Of a stretch of DNA of 64,000 nt, positions 22,568 to 34,300 are shown in pieces. A program made the translations under genes and the position numbers. Location: the NCBI GenBank assembly GCA_020137815.1, contig CM035356.1, forward strand, positions 3,059,063-3,123,062, given 5' to 3'. The DNA comes from Hormiphora californensis. Taxonomy: Eukaryota > Ctenophora > Tentaculata > Cydippida > Pleurobrachiidae. The notes beneath the pieces are model-generated. The model did no database searches, was not told the origin of the DNA, and was given only the letters and a program-made list of their open reading frames with translations. How positions within the stretch are numbered: position 1 is the first letter of the stretch; each line of letters starts with the position of its first letter.

Positions 22568-23254
22568 GTAGGGTAGCGACTGGCAATTTGAAACGCCTGC
22601 TAACTTGAAACAGTGTCTGATAACTTGAAACACGTGCTCTGGTTATTTGAAACAAATGCGCGTTATTTGCTCTCTGATTGGTGTCGTGTGTGTGCTGTAG
22701 CACAGTGAAGAGAGTCTGGTAACTTGAAACACTGAGGAGGGCTATTTGAAACAATTTTCTCCGATTGGATTGTCGAAATTTTTGTTGTTCAATATGAGCA
22801 TGAGGCAGGATATAAACTATGATTTGAGTCATTTCCGCCAAAAGTTGGCCGAATATGAGGCAAAAACTGTTTTCCTGCTAATTTGAAACAGTTTTTGGAA
22901 AAGGTCATTGCACCAAGCACGTTCAACAAAATTCAGATTTCAGACATGGAATGGCTCTGCACAACCCTTTTCTAACTATTCAATGTCAAAAATTTTGGTT
23001 TCGTGGAGAAATTGAGGGAGATACGGGTGTTTCAAATTAGCAGACCGAGGCGGGTAAATTGAAACACCAAATTTGGATAGATATCACGTGACCCTGACCC
23101 CGGAAGACAAAATGAGACATCTCCAACCACCCAAAAAACTACCCAGGGACTGTCTCGGTAACACAAGGTCAAAAAAATTTGGGTTCGACTTGATTTGTGG
23201 GCAGGCAAGGGAAAAAAGTGAAAAACTGTTTCAAATAGCCAGTCGCTACCCTAC
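22568..23254. mobile_element. Non-autonomous element rich in TTGAAAC iterons
   Basis: The ends are inverted copies of GTAGGGTAGCGACTGGC. The interior repeats 'tttgaaac' or 'cttgaaac' at least eight times (for example 22588, 22612, 22628, 22644, 22725, 22746, 22883). No transposase frame is seen and no convincing target duplication was found. Confidence 0.65.
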
Positions 23255-23300
23255 TTTTTTATTTCCTTTACCACAGTTTTATATAAAGGGTAAACGATAT

Positions 23301-23304
<4 letters not shown>

Positions 23305-23340
<36 letters not shown>
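23305..23340. repeat. (GA)n tract
   Basis: GA repeat followed by imperfect GATA/TATA repeats to about 23390. A diverged copy of the following ~150 bp ('agcaagtacag..gagaaaggaggtaaa') is repeated at 23395-23520 and 23597-23720. Confidence 0.8.
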
Positions 23341-23344
<4 letters not shown>

Positions 23345-23764
23345 GGGGAGAGATAGATAGAGAGAGATATATATATAGATATATATAACATGGATAGAGC
23401 AAGTACAGTTTCCACCCCGAGAAAGGAGGTAAAACAGATAACGAGAATGATATAAAGATGCCACGTGTTGTGTTCCTATATGGCTTTACCCCTCATCGGC
23501 TATATGTATAATCTATCCAGTCTTATATATTATCTATCGTTTTTGAAACTAGTGAGAGAGAGATAGATAGAGAGATAGATATTAATAGAGAGAGAGAGCA
23601 AGTACAGGTTCCCACCTCGAGAAAGGAGGTAAAGCAGATAACGAAATAATGATGCCACGACCAACGTGCTGCGTTCCTCATCAGCCATATAATATCCAGT
23701 CTTCTATCATTTATCGTTTCCAAACTTAATTCGCTATCGTTTTTGAAATTTTTCGCTTGTCACA

Positions 23765-24503
23765 ATGTGGAAAATTCCTATTATATTCATTCCCATCTTG
23801 TTCAAAGGTAAAAGAACCATCGTCCTGCATCGAATAGCTCAATCCAATGCATACAAAACAGTATCCAGGACATCATAGACCATTGAAAATAGGACTACAG
23901 GAAGTGTAAGAATAAGGTGTAAGACGCAAGTTGCAACTGATTATTTAAGCCTTACTATTCCTTTAGTTGTTGTGGGTGGAGCTGTGGAGGAGATTCCTAT
24001 TGTGAATGCAAGTTCCAATGAGACAGATAACGGTTATGGACCGGGAAACGCCATAGATCGAGACAATAGCACGATGTACTACGCAAAATACATCCCCATT
24101 AAAACAGGAATCAGAGGGAATTTCCTTTTGCTGTCATTTGCTCGAGAGTGCAGAGTTGGCGATGTTAAAATCTATAGTACAAAAGACACAGGGAGCGGGC
24201 AAGGCACCAACATCATAAACACCCATATCTACGCAATCGGAAGCTCGGGAGAAACTCACTTGTGACTCCATCGACGGTCAGTAACTACGTGACATAAGTT
24301 TTTTGCTCTGTTTAATACTGAGCAATTTAGTTAACAGCTTTTAATCTTAGAGAACGATGGAAGTACGGAACAGGTCTACACACGATCCTGCCAGGACACT
24401 CCTGCTTCGATGGTCAAACTGAACGATTCTGATACGGCTAAAACTGGCAGACACAAGCTTTTAGAGGTGTTTGTGTATGGGAACTGCGATTTTCTACCTC
24501 CAG
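23765..24503 (+). CDS. Discoidin (F5/8 type C)-like secreted protein, partial
   Basis: Exon 1 (23765-23807) gives a signal peptide, MWKIPIIFIPILFKG. Exon 2 (23967-24276) contains GNAIDRDNSTMYY and ARECRVGDVKIYST, matching the core of fucolectin/discoidin carbohydrate-binding domains. Exon 3 (24351-24503) continues with QDTPASMVKLNDSD and LLEVFVYGNC, the usual final strand. The exon 2 frame hits TGA at 24263, but the +1 frame reads EKLTCDSIDG up to a good donor (GTCAGT, 24277) that fits the phase of exon 3. A one-base indel near 24225-24255 is therefore likely: a sequencing error or a true frameshift. Downstream exons are not resolved. The exon at 31310 might belong to the same gene, but its phase does not fit directly. 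Confidence 0.6.
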
Positions 24504-24865
24504 GTAAACCATTCACCAGACTCTTACTTGGTAAAGAAATTACCCCTCAACGCCGAGCACCAGCGTATTAGGTGTATCCAAGGCTCTGACGAAGTATATT
24601 ACAAAGACAATACATTTCATATTCATCAGATATTATAGATCCAAATAATAACCAAGATATATAAGTCTTAGAGAGATGACCTCTCTGCAGGTGGTACATC
24701 ACTACGTAGTGGGCTCAACAGGGGATCTGTCACTAGCTAGTAGAACTGGGGCGATCGTAGCAATTGCAAATCGAGGAATCTGTCTTTCTATCTTTTTTTC
24801 TCTCTCAATCTGATCAGTGATCTGATCCCTTCTTTCTCTCGCTATGTACCGTCCGATACGTGATA

Positions 24866-25156
24866 CAGGGGTGGATCTACCGGGGGGGGGGGGTGTGGGG
24901 GGTGCCCACCCCCTCACTTCCCTGAAAACGGCCTTAGGGGGGGTGCACAGTGCACACTGCACAGTGCACACCCCCCACTTTGTTAGCAAAAAGTGTCTGA
25001 AAAGCATAGTTTTAAGGTTCAAAACTATCAAAATTTTCTCGCGAAGCTCATTTTATTATTTTACTTACAATTGATTATGCCAAAAACTAACAGAAATTAG
25101 TTGGCTGGAAAGGTGACCACTTTTGTTGTCAAACTGACACCTTTGCCCTCTCCGGG

Positions 25157-25226
<70 letters not shown>

Positions 25227-26676
25227 TTTCCCTATCTCTCTATCTCTTTTCTCAAACTCCCTGATTTACCCCCTGATTTACCCTATCGATGATATCCGTA
25301 ACCCGGGCCGGGCAAAGGTGTCAGTTTGACAACAAAAGTGGTCACCTTTCCAGCCAACTAATTTCTGTTAGTTTTTGGCATAATTGGGGTATATTTTTGG
25401 TATTTTCTGATGTGAAATACAATGTAAGACAGGTCTGGACGTAGCAGAAGAAGTAAAGACCGTCAGGAATCGCTAAAATACGAAAATTTCAATTTTGACG
25501 TCATTGTGACGTCATAGCGTGACGTCACGACGTTATAACGTCCTGATAGGGAAATATTATTATCAGGCTCATCTAGATAAAGAGGCTGGCCAAGTTTGAG
25601 ATCGATTGGACAAGATTTGAGGTCGCTATGGTGAAAAACGCACTATCGTCATATCCATTTTCATACAGTCTTAACACTTCAGACGCGATTTGAGACCCTT
25701 AGAAATAGAGTTTCACAAATTCGCGATCTAGTATCTGAAAGTTTAGACGATTATCTTTCATAAGTGTGGTCTCCGTTTTTCAATCAGAAACCGTCTTCAG
25801 GGTGTAAATTGAGCTCAAAGAAATTTGGTTGGTTTGAAAAATGTCTTATCTTTATGACAGTTTGTCAAGACGTTCTGATTGGACCTAGAACATAAAAACT
25901 ATTCGTCTACACAATTCAAACGATTATCTTTCGAATGCAACAAACGAGAAGTGTCTATCTTATGTCGTTTTCTCTCAAAAACGATTATAAATTTGGTAAA
26001 ATAGCGTCTATCCATACATAGATAGATACATAGATAGATAGATAGACCCGGGACATTTATTGCTTTTTTCACGATGCCATATCTCTAAAACTAAAAGAGA
26101 TAGAGACTTGCCCTTTTAAACTACAGTAGATCTAGACTATGTGACACTGTATACCAAATTTCAGATTGATTGGTGCAGTGGGGGCCTCGCTATGGGCGTC
26201 GCAAAATGCCATTTTTGGCTAAAAACTGAAAAAAGTTATTACTGCATTCTGGCACGCGCGGCTGGGGGAGGGGATGGTCACCTTTGCGCTTGCCAGCGCA
26301 GTGATTTATCAAATTAGAAGAACAATTCAACGGTTATTCTTCAACCGATATGTTATTCTTCTAAAGTTTGACAAGTGTGGTGGGAGAAATGGCTCACCCT
26401 AGAACAATTGCAAGTTAATAGCAAAAATGCATAATAACCTGTAAATCACTTGTGCTCAAAATTGGTCAAAAAACTCAAAATTTTCCGGGGGCTCCGCCCC
26501 CTAGACCCCCGCCGGGACGTTGCCCCTGGACCCCATTGGGGGCCTGCGGCCCCCAAACCCCCTGCCGGTGCTCCTCCGGCGCCCCTTCGCGGCACCGTCG
26601 TCGCGTTCTGTAAAAATGTGAACATGGCCTTCGGCCATGCCACCCCCTCACTTATTTCGACCTGGATCCACCCCTG
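24866..26676. mobile_element. hAT element, non-autonomous, 1.8 kb
   Basis: Inverted ends CAGGGGTGGATC are flanked by a perfect 8-bp duplication, acgtgata (24858-24865 and 26677-26684). Both the terminal sequence and the TSD length fit hAT. The interior has no transposase frame. It contains a nested foldback (25077-25382), a TGACGTCA-rich patch at 25495-25540, and GC-rich ends with repeated 'cccc' blocks. Confidence 0.88.
25077..25382. mobile_element. Foldback element with CT-repeat loop
   Basis: Arms 25077-25147 and 25312-25382 are essentially perfect inverted repeats of 71 bp (left arm begins ATGCCAAAAACTAACAG). They enclose a (CT)n tract at 25158-25219. It is nested inside the hAT element. 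Confidence 0.85.
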
Positions 26677-26689
26677 ACGTGATACCCAC

Positions 26690-27156
26690 GAACGAAGTCC
26701 AGAATTTGTATTCCTTACGTCCTAGTCCTAAGCTATATAATTACTATGACTATTGAATATTCTTAGTATTAATAAGATTCCCTGACTCCCGGACTCTCCC
26801 TTTTTCTATTACAACCTGTCCCATTATCTCCAGTATGAGCTGTATAACTCAACCATTCTCTGCCAATACACCTTGTTGTTGTTGTTGTATGCGCCTCCGC
26901 TTCCGGTCCTCCACTTGAGTTTTTATCCCGTCAGGCAGCCAGTTCCTCACGCCCGAGATGGACGGAGCTCAGGTTCCAGAGTTTCCTCTTTCCCCCGGGA
27001 GAGTATTCTTCCTCCGTCTTATGTCCATGGATTTAGAGATAAGGGTGGAATCGTCTCCCATAACTGTCTTGACAGGTCTCATGAGACAGGACCGCACCAG
27101 CACTGTTTTCACATTGTAGACCAGTCATATGATGTCGGTTTTGGACCGAAAAAAAA
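26690..27156. other. Gene-free stretch
   Basis: Open frames exist (for example 26873-27307 +) but they run into the palindrome that follows and show no domain. Nothing is supported here. Confidence 0.4.
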
Positions 27157-28107
27157 CATAATTGATCTAAATGTGATTCCACTTCTAGGGCACTCCAATA
27201 GGTCCCTAGAACCACCAAAAAAATTTGTCACTCTTCATCAAATGAATAAATGTGGTTTTTGGGCCACGCCCTTATACCTGTATTTTCAGTCATGTGGTCA
27301 AAACTGAAAACCATCTTAGGAAACGAGTAGAGAAGAAATCAAGGGCACTAAAGTGTGTAGCGTCCTCGCATTAGTGGGGGTAGGTGCCGGAATTAAGTCT
27401 CTATCTCATCTGGTTAATTAGATAATTGGATAATTAGGTATGCGCATAACCGTTTTTTGGCTATATGGCTATAGCCACTTATAAATGGTTTAGAGACTTT
27501 TCACTGGTGCCATTTTGTAGGCAATGGCCAAGTTATGGGGGGTCGACGTCGGACTTTTAAGCTCTATCTCCAACCGTTTAGCCGTTATTTCGATTCAAAG
27601 GTGCTGAAAATGAGTAAAAATCGGGCTTTTTCCCGTTTTTTGCTCATTTTCAGCCACCTTAAAAGCCAAATAACGGCTAAACGGTTGAAGATAGAGCTTA
27701 AAAGTCCGACGTCGACCCCCCATAACTTGGCCATTGCCTACAAAATGGCACCAGTGAAAAGTCTCTAAACCATTTATAAGTGGCTATAGCCATATAGCCA
27801 AAAAACGGTTATGCGCATACCTAATTATCCAATTATCTAATTAACCAGATGAGATAGAGACTTAATTCCGGCACCTACCCCCACTAATGCGAGGACGCTA
27901 CACACTTTAGTGCCCTTGATTTCTTCTCTACTCGTTTCCTAAGATGGTTTTCAGTTTTGACCACATGACTGAAAATACAGGTATAAGGGCGTGGCCCAAA
28001 AACCACATTTATTCATTTGATGAAGAGTGACAAATTTTTTTGGTGGTTCTAGGGACCTATTGGAGTGCCCTAGAAGTGGAATCACATTTAGATCAATTAT
28101 GTTCCCT
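27157..28107. mobile_element. Near-perfect ~950-bp palindrome (foldback)
   Basis: The two halves are inverted copies with almost no spacer. The centre is at about 27632, where 'gaaaatgagtaaaaatcggg' meets its complement. The outer part is recognisable from 'gatctaaatgtgattccact' at 27166 and its inverse near 28078-28098. A short further match, 'agaccagtcatatgat', lies just outside both arms (27118 and 28131). No transposase is present. Confidence 0.85.
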
Positions 28108-28483
28108 ATCATGCATCATATGACTGGTCTATTGTGCCAGTCTCGGATATCTCCAGCGATCCTTGGTGAGTGGTATCTCAGCATTGATCGCTTTCGATGT
28201 GGCCTTGGCTAGGACAATTCGGACACTCCATTGACTATGGCACCTTTGTAGATTTTGCGCTGCCAACCTCTGATTTGTAATCAGTACTCCATGGGGGTTC
28301 ATGGAACATCACTTTTTGTTCATGATGCAGATGCAGCGTCCGGCCGTTCATGGGGTAGTTAGGGCAGGTTCCTTCCCAAAACGGAACTCTGGCGTGTGGA
28401 ATGTTTAGTGGGTTCGGTATCTATGTGCGTCACTCATAGAAATTTGTTTTATAGTGTGAGATAGTGGTTTGAATTGTTGAGGG

Positions 28484-28867
28484 TTATCTGAAGAGTTTGC
28501 TTTTATGTATTAATTGGGTGAATTTGTTCCAGTCAAGGTTCTCGTCTCCATAGATTTCCTCAACCACATTTTGGTAGTTTAGTCTGTATCTTCCCCAATA
28601 CACCTGATGTTTGTTATTAAACCCTTCGTTTACAACGGGACGCGGTGAGAGGGAGAGGGTTGAACAAGGTAAACTATCTCTCTTTCTACTAACTATCGGC
28701 TTCACATCTGGTCCAACTCCCCAGACGTGCCCTAATAGTAGACACTCCTTTATACCTTGTAAATAGTTACGGGTGCAGGTGGTCGGTTCCCCGAGAAAAT
28801 CTGAATTTTTAAACTGTCTGCCCACCTTTTTGTTTGTGTTGTTATAACTGGGTGCTGTGATGCACAA
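28484..28867 (-). CDS. Unrecognised ORF, 127 residues
   Basis: An uninterrupted frame ending ...NLDWNKFTQLIHKSKLFR. The sequence has ordinary amino-acid composition and no low complexity, but I recognise no family. Its 5' end lies inside a 56-bp near-perfect palindrome (28848-28903). It may be an exon or a fragment of a mobile-element protein. No splice partner was found. Confidence 0.3.
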   Translation of the reverse strand: MCITAPSYNNTNKKVGRQFKNSDFLGEPTTCTRNYLQGIKECLLLGHVWGVGPDVKPIVSRKRDSLPCSTLSLSPRPVVNEGFNNKHQVYWGRYRLNYQNVVEEIYGDENLDWNKFTQLIHKSKLFR

Positions 28868-28903
28868 ATAATATAAATATTATTTGTGCATCACAGCACC
28901 CAG
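28848..28903. repeat. 56-bp near-perfect palindrome
   Basis: CTGGGTGCTGTGATGCAC at the left is mirrored exactly at the right. The halves meet at 'atataaatat' with a single mismatched pair. It would form a long hairpin. Confidence 0.9.
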
Positions 28904-29271
28904 TTGATATAAACTGTTGAGAGAGAGACATGTCTTATTGTATGATCAGTAGTGACGGGTTTGGGGCACTGACTAATGACCATAAAATAAGCAATGGCTC
29001 CAGATGGCTCTGACCATTAGTTAAAGTCACGATTCTTTAATGGATGGATCTCTTTTTATCTGTATCATGGATTATAAAGGAACGCTATCCGTTGTTCGAT
29101 AACAGCTCTTATAAAGGAATTGCCTCCTTCATTAAAGCAGTTCTAGTAGAACTGGGGCGTCATTTCTGTCAAATTTGCATTAGATATATAGTTAGAAGTT
29201 TCTCTCTTTAGTAAGTCCGAAGTGAAGCTCGTTTTTGGTTAATACGATAATTTTTGGGTACCCAAGTCACG

Positions 29272-29274
<3 letters not shown>

Positions 29275-29351
<77 letters not shown>
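29275..29351. repeat. (GA)n microsatellite
   Basis: Pure GA tract followed by 'gaagaggggaggagaaag'. The following sequence recurs at 30715-30770, showing a local duplication. Confidence 0.95.
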
Positions 29352-29364
<13 letters not shown>

Positions 29365-29410
29365 AGGGGAGGAGAAAGAGAGAGTGGAGACATAAAGGGA
29401 TATAATTAGC

Positions 29411-30505
29411 GGTGTGCGGACTCTAGTGCTAAAATCACGAAAAGCGAACTCGAGATTTCGGCCGTTAGGCCGGAAACGAGAGTTTGCTGTACCTCTATAC
29501 TCATTTAGAAGTGTTAGGGCCGTTATTTGGGTTCGAGGTTAGGGGTTAGGGTAAAGGTTAGGGTTAGATATAGAGTCCTCCCTGGGTTTAGATATAGAGT
29601 CCGTTAGCACAGTGGGTAATTTTCCTGCGTGACCCTACAAAATGAAATATATGCCGTAGAAATCATATTTTTGGGCCAAAGTGACCTCTCCTAGACTAAA
29701 ACCGTTCCTAGAAAGCGATTTAGACACTTTTCAGAGTGCTTAGATGCCACCTTTTTGAAATATTTGAAGAAAATTAATTAGCTAATTAATAACTTGATTA
29801 AGTAAAAACGTAACTTGGCTCAGGAACCACTTAGAGATCCAATTTTTGATGCAAATTGTCCGGAATGTGCATGTTTATATAGGACTTATGAAGCAACATA
29901 TGGCCTAAATCAAACCGTTTTTGAGTTATATGCCATTTTAGATCAGGCATTTTACACATAAAAGCCGAAAAAGCGAAAAAATCGCTTAAATTTCGCACTT
30001 TAAATGGCTATAAAATTCAAACAGGGGAAAAGTGGGGAATTCCCGCGACACTACAATGTTCCAAATTGTCCATAGAGTCAGAATATCACAATGAAAGGGG
30101 TGGCGTCGAGCGGCGAAGTAACTTTTTTTGGTCATTCATATCCTAAAAATAGCCTAAATTTGACACGCGCAACCGAGAAAAAATAGTTAGAGTAAGACAT
30201 ATTGAACCCTAATCACTGAAAAGAACACAAAACAACCATCACGATACAAAAGAAATGAAAGAAAAAGAATGAAAGGTATTGCAGTAGTGTGCACATGGAT
30301 CTAAGCGAATTTCACAGCCAAAATGAAAACCCACAATTTCCCTCAACTTCAAACTAACATAAAATCTGTAAATCTCAATATTTTTTACGTGAAACCTTGA
30401 TTATTTTTACAATCGATATCCAAATTTCAGCAAATTTAAAGACAACTTTTTTTCCCACTTTGTAGGGTCATTACCCACTGTGGTTAGCACTAGAGTCCGC
30501 CCACC
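29411..30505. mobile_element. Mutator-like MITE with 9-bp TSD, copy 2, interrupted
   Basis: The same element as 4742-4956, in inverse orientation, with ends GCGGACTCTAGTGCTAA. It is flanked by a perfect 9-bp duplication, ataattagc (29402-29410 and 30506-30514). The uninterrupted target survives at about 30761-30772 (gatataattagctgctg) in a neighbouring tandem copy, which confirms the insertion. Its right part is split by the element at 29608-30482. Confidence 0.88.
29608..30482. mobile_element. Transib/RAG-like non-autonomous element with RSS-like ends
   Basis: An 875-bp element begins CACAGTGGGTAAT and ends with its inverse. It is inserted in the MULE-type MITE with a 5-bp duplication, gttag (29603-29607 and 30483-30487). 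The MITE copy at 4742-4956 shows the site before insertion, with one gttag. CACAGTG termini plus a 5-bp TSD fit the Transib superfamily, the ancestor of RAG1. Left end: CACAGTG, 22 bp, ACAAAATGA. Right end: CACAGTG, 12 bp, ACAAAGTGG. This is the heptamer-spacer-nonamer layout of 23- and 12-type V(D)J signals, although the nonamer match is partial (first 5-6 bases of ACAAAAACC). No transposase is encoded. Confidence 0.7.
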
Positions 30506-30550
30506 ATAATTAGCTGCTGTTGTCTAGAAGACAATGTCAATTGTCATTAG

Positions 30551-31197
<647 letters not shown>

Positions 31198-31309
31198 AAT
31201 CAATCAATCAATCAATCAATCAAATGTAAGCCATCCGTAGAATGGCCCGGGAAAACTAGAGTTTTTAACACACAACTCTCAGATAATGTTGGTATTATTG
31301 GTTTTACAG

Positions 31310-34300
31310 ACACTTTCATCGACCACTACTGCAATCCCAACAGGTAAAGTCCGATTTTTAATAATGTGAATGGGGGGCGCGCACTTAATTCCATTTGCAC
31401 GAGCTGAATTCTGTTTCTGACAATCTCAAGACTTGATTCCGGAAGTATCGGAAAGATAACTGTAAGACCTTTTCAATGCAACCAAGATGGTAGTATGGTA
31501 GTTAAGGTCGTGCGCACTTTTTGGCGCCATTTGGCGCCAAATTGGCGCCACGTGGCGCCACGTGGCGATATATTGGCGCCAAATGGCGCCAAAATTTGGC
31601 GACTGCGCACTGCCGCCAATTTGGCGCGAAGTTGGCGCCAAGTTGGCGGTTTTTTGGCGCCAAATGGCGCCAATTGGCGCCACGTGGCGATTATAAATCG
31701 CCAAGTGTTGGCGGTAATTGGCGGTACCGCCACGTGGCGATGCGCATTTTTCTGGATAAACTGTGCCCACCGCCAAGTGGCGCCAAATTGGCGCCAAATT
31801 GGCGCCAGGTATTTTTTAGTCTTGGCGCCAAATTGGCGCCAAATTAGCGCCACTTGGCGAGTGCGAACATTCAGAAGCGTAAATTAACCACATTTTTGTC
31901 GCCAACTTAGCACCAACTTAGCGCCAAATTGGCGCAAAGTGCCAAACACCGCCAATTTGGCGCCAACTTAGCGCCAAATTGGCGATTGGCTACAAATCGC
32001 CAATTTGGCGCTAAGTTGGCGCTAAGTGCCAAGCACCGCCAATTTGGAAATTGGCGGCGATCGCCAAGTAGCGCCAGATTGGCGCCAATTTGGCGCCAAA
32101 TGGTGCTACTTGGCGATCGCCGCCAACATGGCGCCAATTTGGCGCTAAGTTGGCGGCAATCGCCAAAATGGCGCTAAGTTGGCGATTGAATACAAATCGC
32201 CAAGTAGCGCCATTTGGCGCCAAATTGGCGCCAATCTGGCGCTAAAATGGCGACAATCGCCAATCACCGCCAATTTGGCGCCATTTGGCGCCACTTGGCG
32301 ATAGGAATTCCTCTGATGGACGTTATGAATATTTGGAATTTTAGGTACTATCGCCAATTTGGCGCCAATTTGGCGCCACTTGGCGATGGACACAGTTTAT
32401 TCAGACAAATTCGCATCGCCACGTGGCGGTACCGCCAAATACCGCCAACACTTGGCGATTTACAATCGCCACGTGGCGCCACGTGGCGCCACTTGGCGCC
32501 AAAAAATCGCCAACTTGGGGTAAAAGGGTCATGACCCTAAGTGACCAATTTTTGGCGCCAATTTTCGATTTTTTTGGCGCCAAAAACCATTATTGGCGCC
32601 AAATATTATCGCCAATAAAAAATACCGGCGCCAAAACGCGATTTGGCGCCGGTTTTTTTTGGCGCCAAAGCTCTTTTTGGCGCCGGCTTTTGGCGGTTCA
32701 CTTGGGTGAACCTTAAAAAATTGGCGCCAATTCTGAAATTGGCGCCACCCATCCTTGACCCTAAGTTTTTGGCGCCAATTATTCACTTTTGTAATAAAAT
32801 CGGTGCCAGAAACTCGTTGGCGCCAATATATAGCGCCAATTTTTGGCGCCAATTATTCATCCTGTGGCCCTTTCGTAACAAAATATTGGCCCAAAATGAT
32901 GTAAATTGGCGCCAATTTATGGCGCCAATTTATGGCGCCACATAAAGTTTGTAATTTGCCGTCCGTAGAAATGCTTGGAGTGGTGATGATGATGGAGTAA
33001 CCTATAAGCGTGCAACACTAGCGTGCAACAATTACCACTTTTGCCCGTGCGAATCAAGTGGTTGTTATGGCGGGTAGGCAAGGTCAAATGCGTGAATACT
33101 GCACGTGCATGTTGTTGGATGCGTGTTATGTGTTCGGGTGTTCCTGCCATCTACAACTGGGGTTCCCATGATTGCCAAAGCTTTCCTACCTATAGGTACG
33201 TACGCACGTACGTATACGTACCCCCAATACAGCTCCAGTTTCTACGAATCTTTATCACCTGATTCAATATATTTGAAGGGAACCTCTTCCTCAATCCTTA
33301 TCACCTATCCCTACCACTCTACCAACCTTTATATTCTTTCAGCCCGACATGATGAAGAGATGGAGTGAGAGAGAGAGAAAGAGAGAGAGCTGAAAACGTG
33401 GGAGCAGAGCTGAGAGTAGAGAAGTATGGCGTTGAGGGAAAAGACAAGCGGCAATGCTATTATATATTCCTTTACTACTTTCAGTCTTCTATGAGACTTT
33501 ATTCATCTTATGGTTACTTGACTTTCTGAAAGATGAGTATTGATATATAGGATTATGAGTGTATAGTAAATAACAGATTATCATTTACGATTAGAGGAAG
33601 ATATATAGAGATATCAGACGAGGTACAGCCAACGGGGTTCGACTAACGTCTAAGATGCAGGGTCCAACCAACAGGCTTTCTTGTCCCTAAGATCTGTTAC
33701 TTGACACTCCGTATCTTAATTTTCAATAATGTACCTAAATTACAGCCAGTACCTAATGTTAAATGGCATTCCTCCACGTTTGAAGGGCCCAGTTATAACT
33801 GGAAAGATGCGTGTGACGAGTTTCGGGGTCAGACATTGTGATAGTACCACTGGTAATGAAAGTTATCCGCACAAATGCCAGCATCTGCAAACTGAGCTGT
33901 CTGGCGGCGCCAGACAGCTCTGACAGATCCTGACAGTGCGCTCAGATGGGGTCACGGCGCCAGACAGAAACTGAATGTTTTGTTTTTTTGGCGCCAATAA
34001 TTGGCGCTAATAAATTGGCGCCAAAAAGTGGCGCTAACAACTAGCGCTCAAGGGTTACTTAGTCGAAATTTTAAAGTTGGCGCTAATGATTGGCGCCAAT
34101 TTTCCATCCTATGACCCTAAATATTCAACAAATTGGCGCCAACAGTTGGCGCCAACTTTCGCCAGAGTTGGCGCCAAAACTTAGGGTCAAGGATGGGTGG
34201 CGCCAATTTCAGAATTGGCGCCAATTTTTTAAGGTTCACCCAAGTGAACCGCCAAAAGCCGGCGCCAAAAAGAGCTTTGGCGCCAAAAAAACCGGCGCCA

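Noticed and set aside
31426-32945. Open frames reading APIWRQ/ANWRQ repeats
   Set aside because: They are translations of the GGCGCC iterons in the foldback; similar frames exist on both strands.
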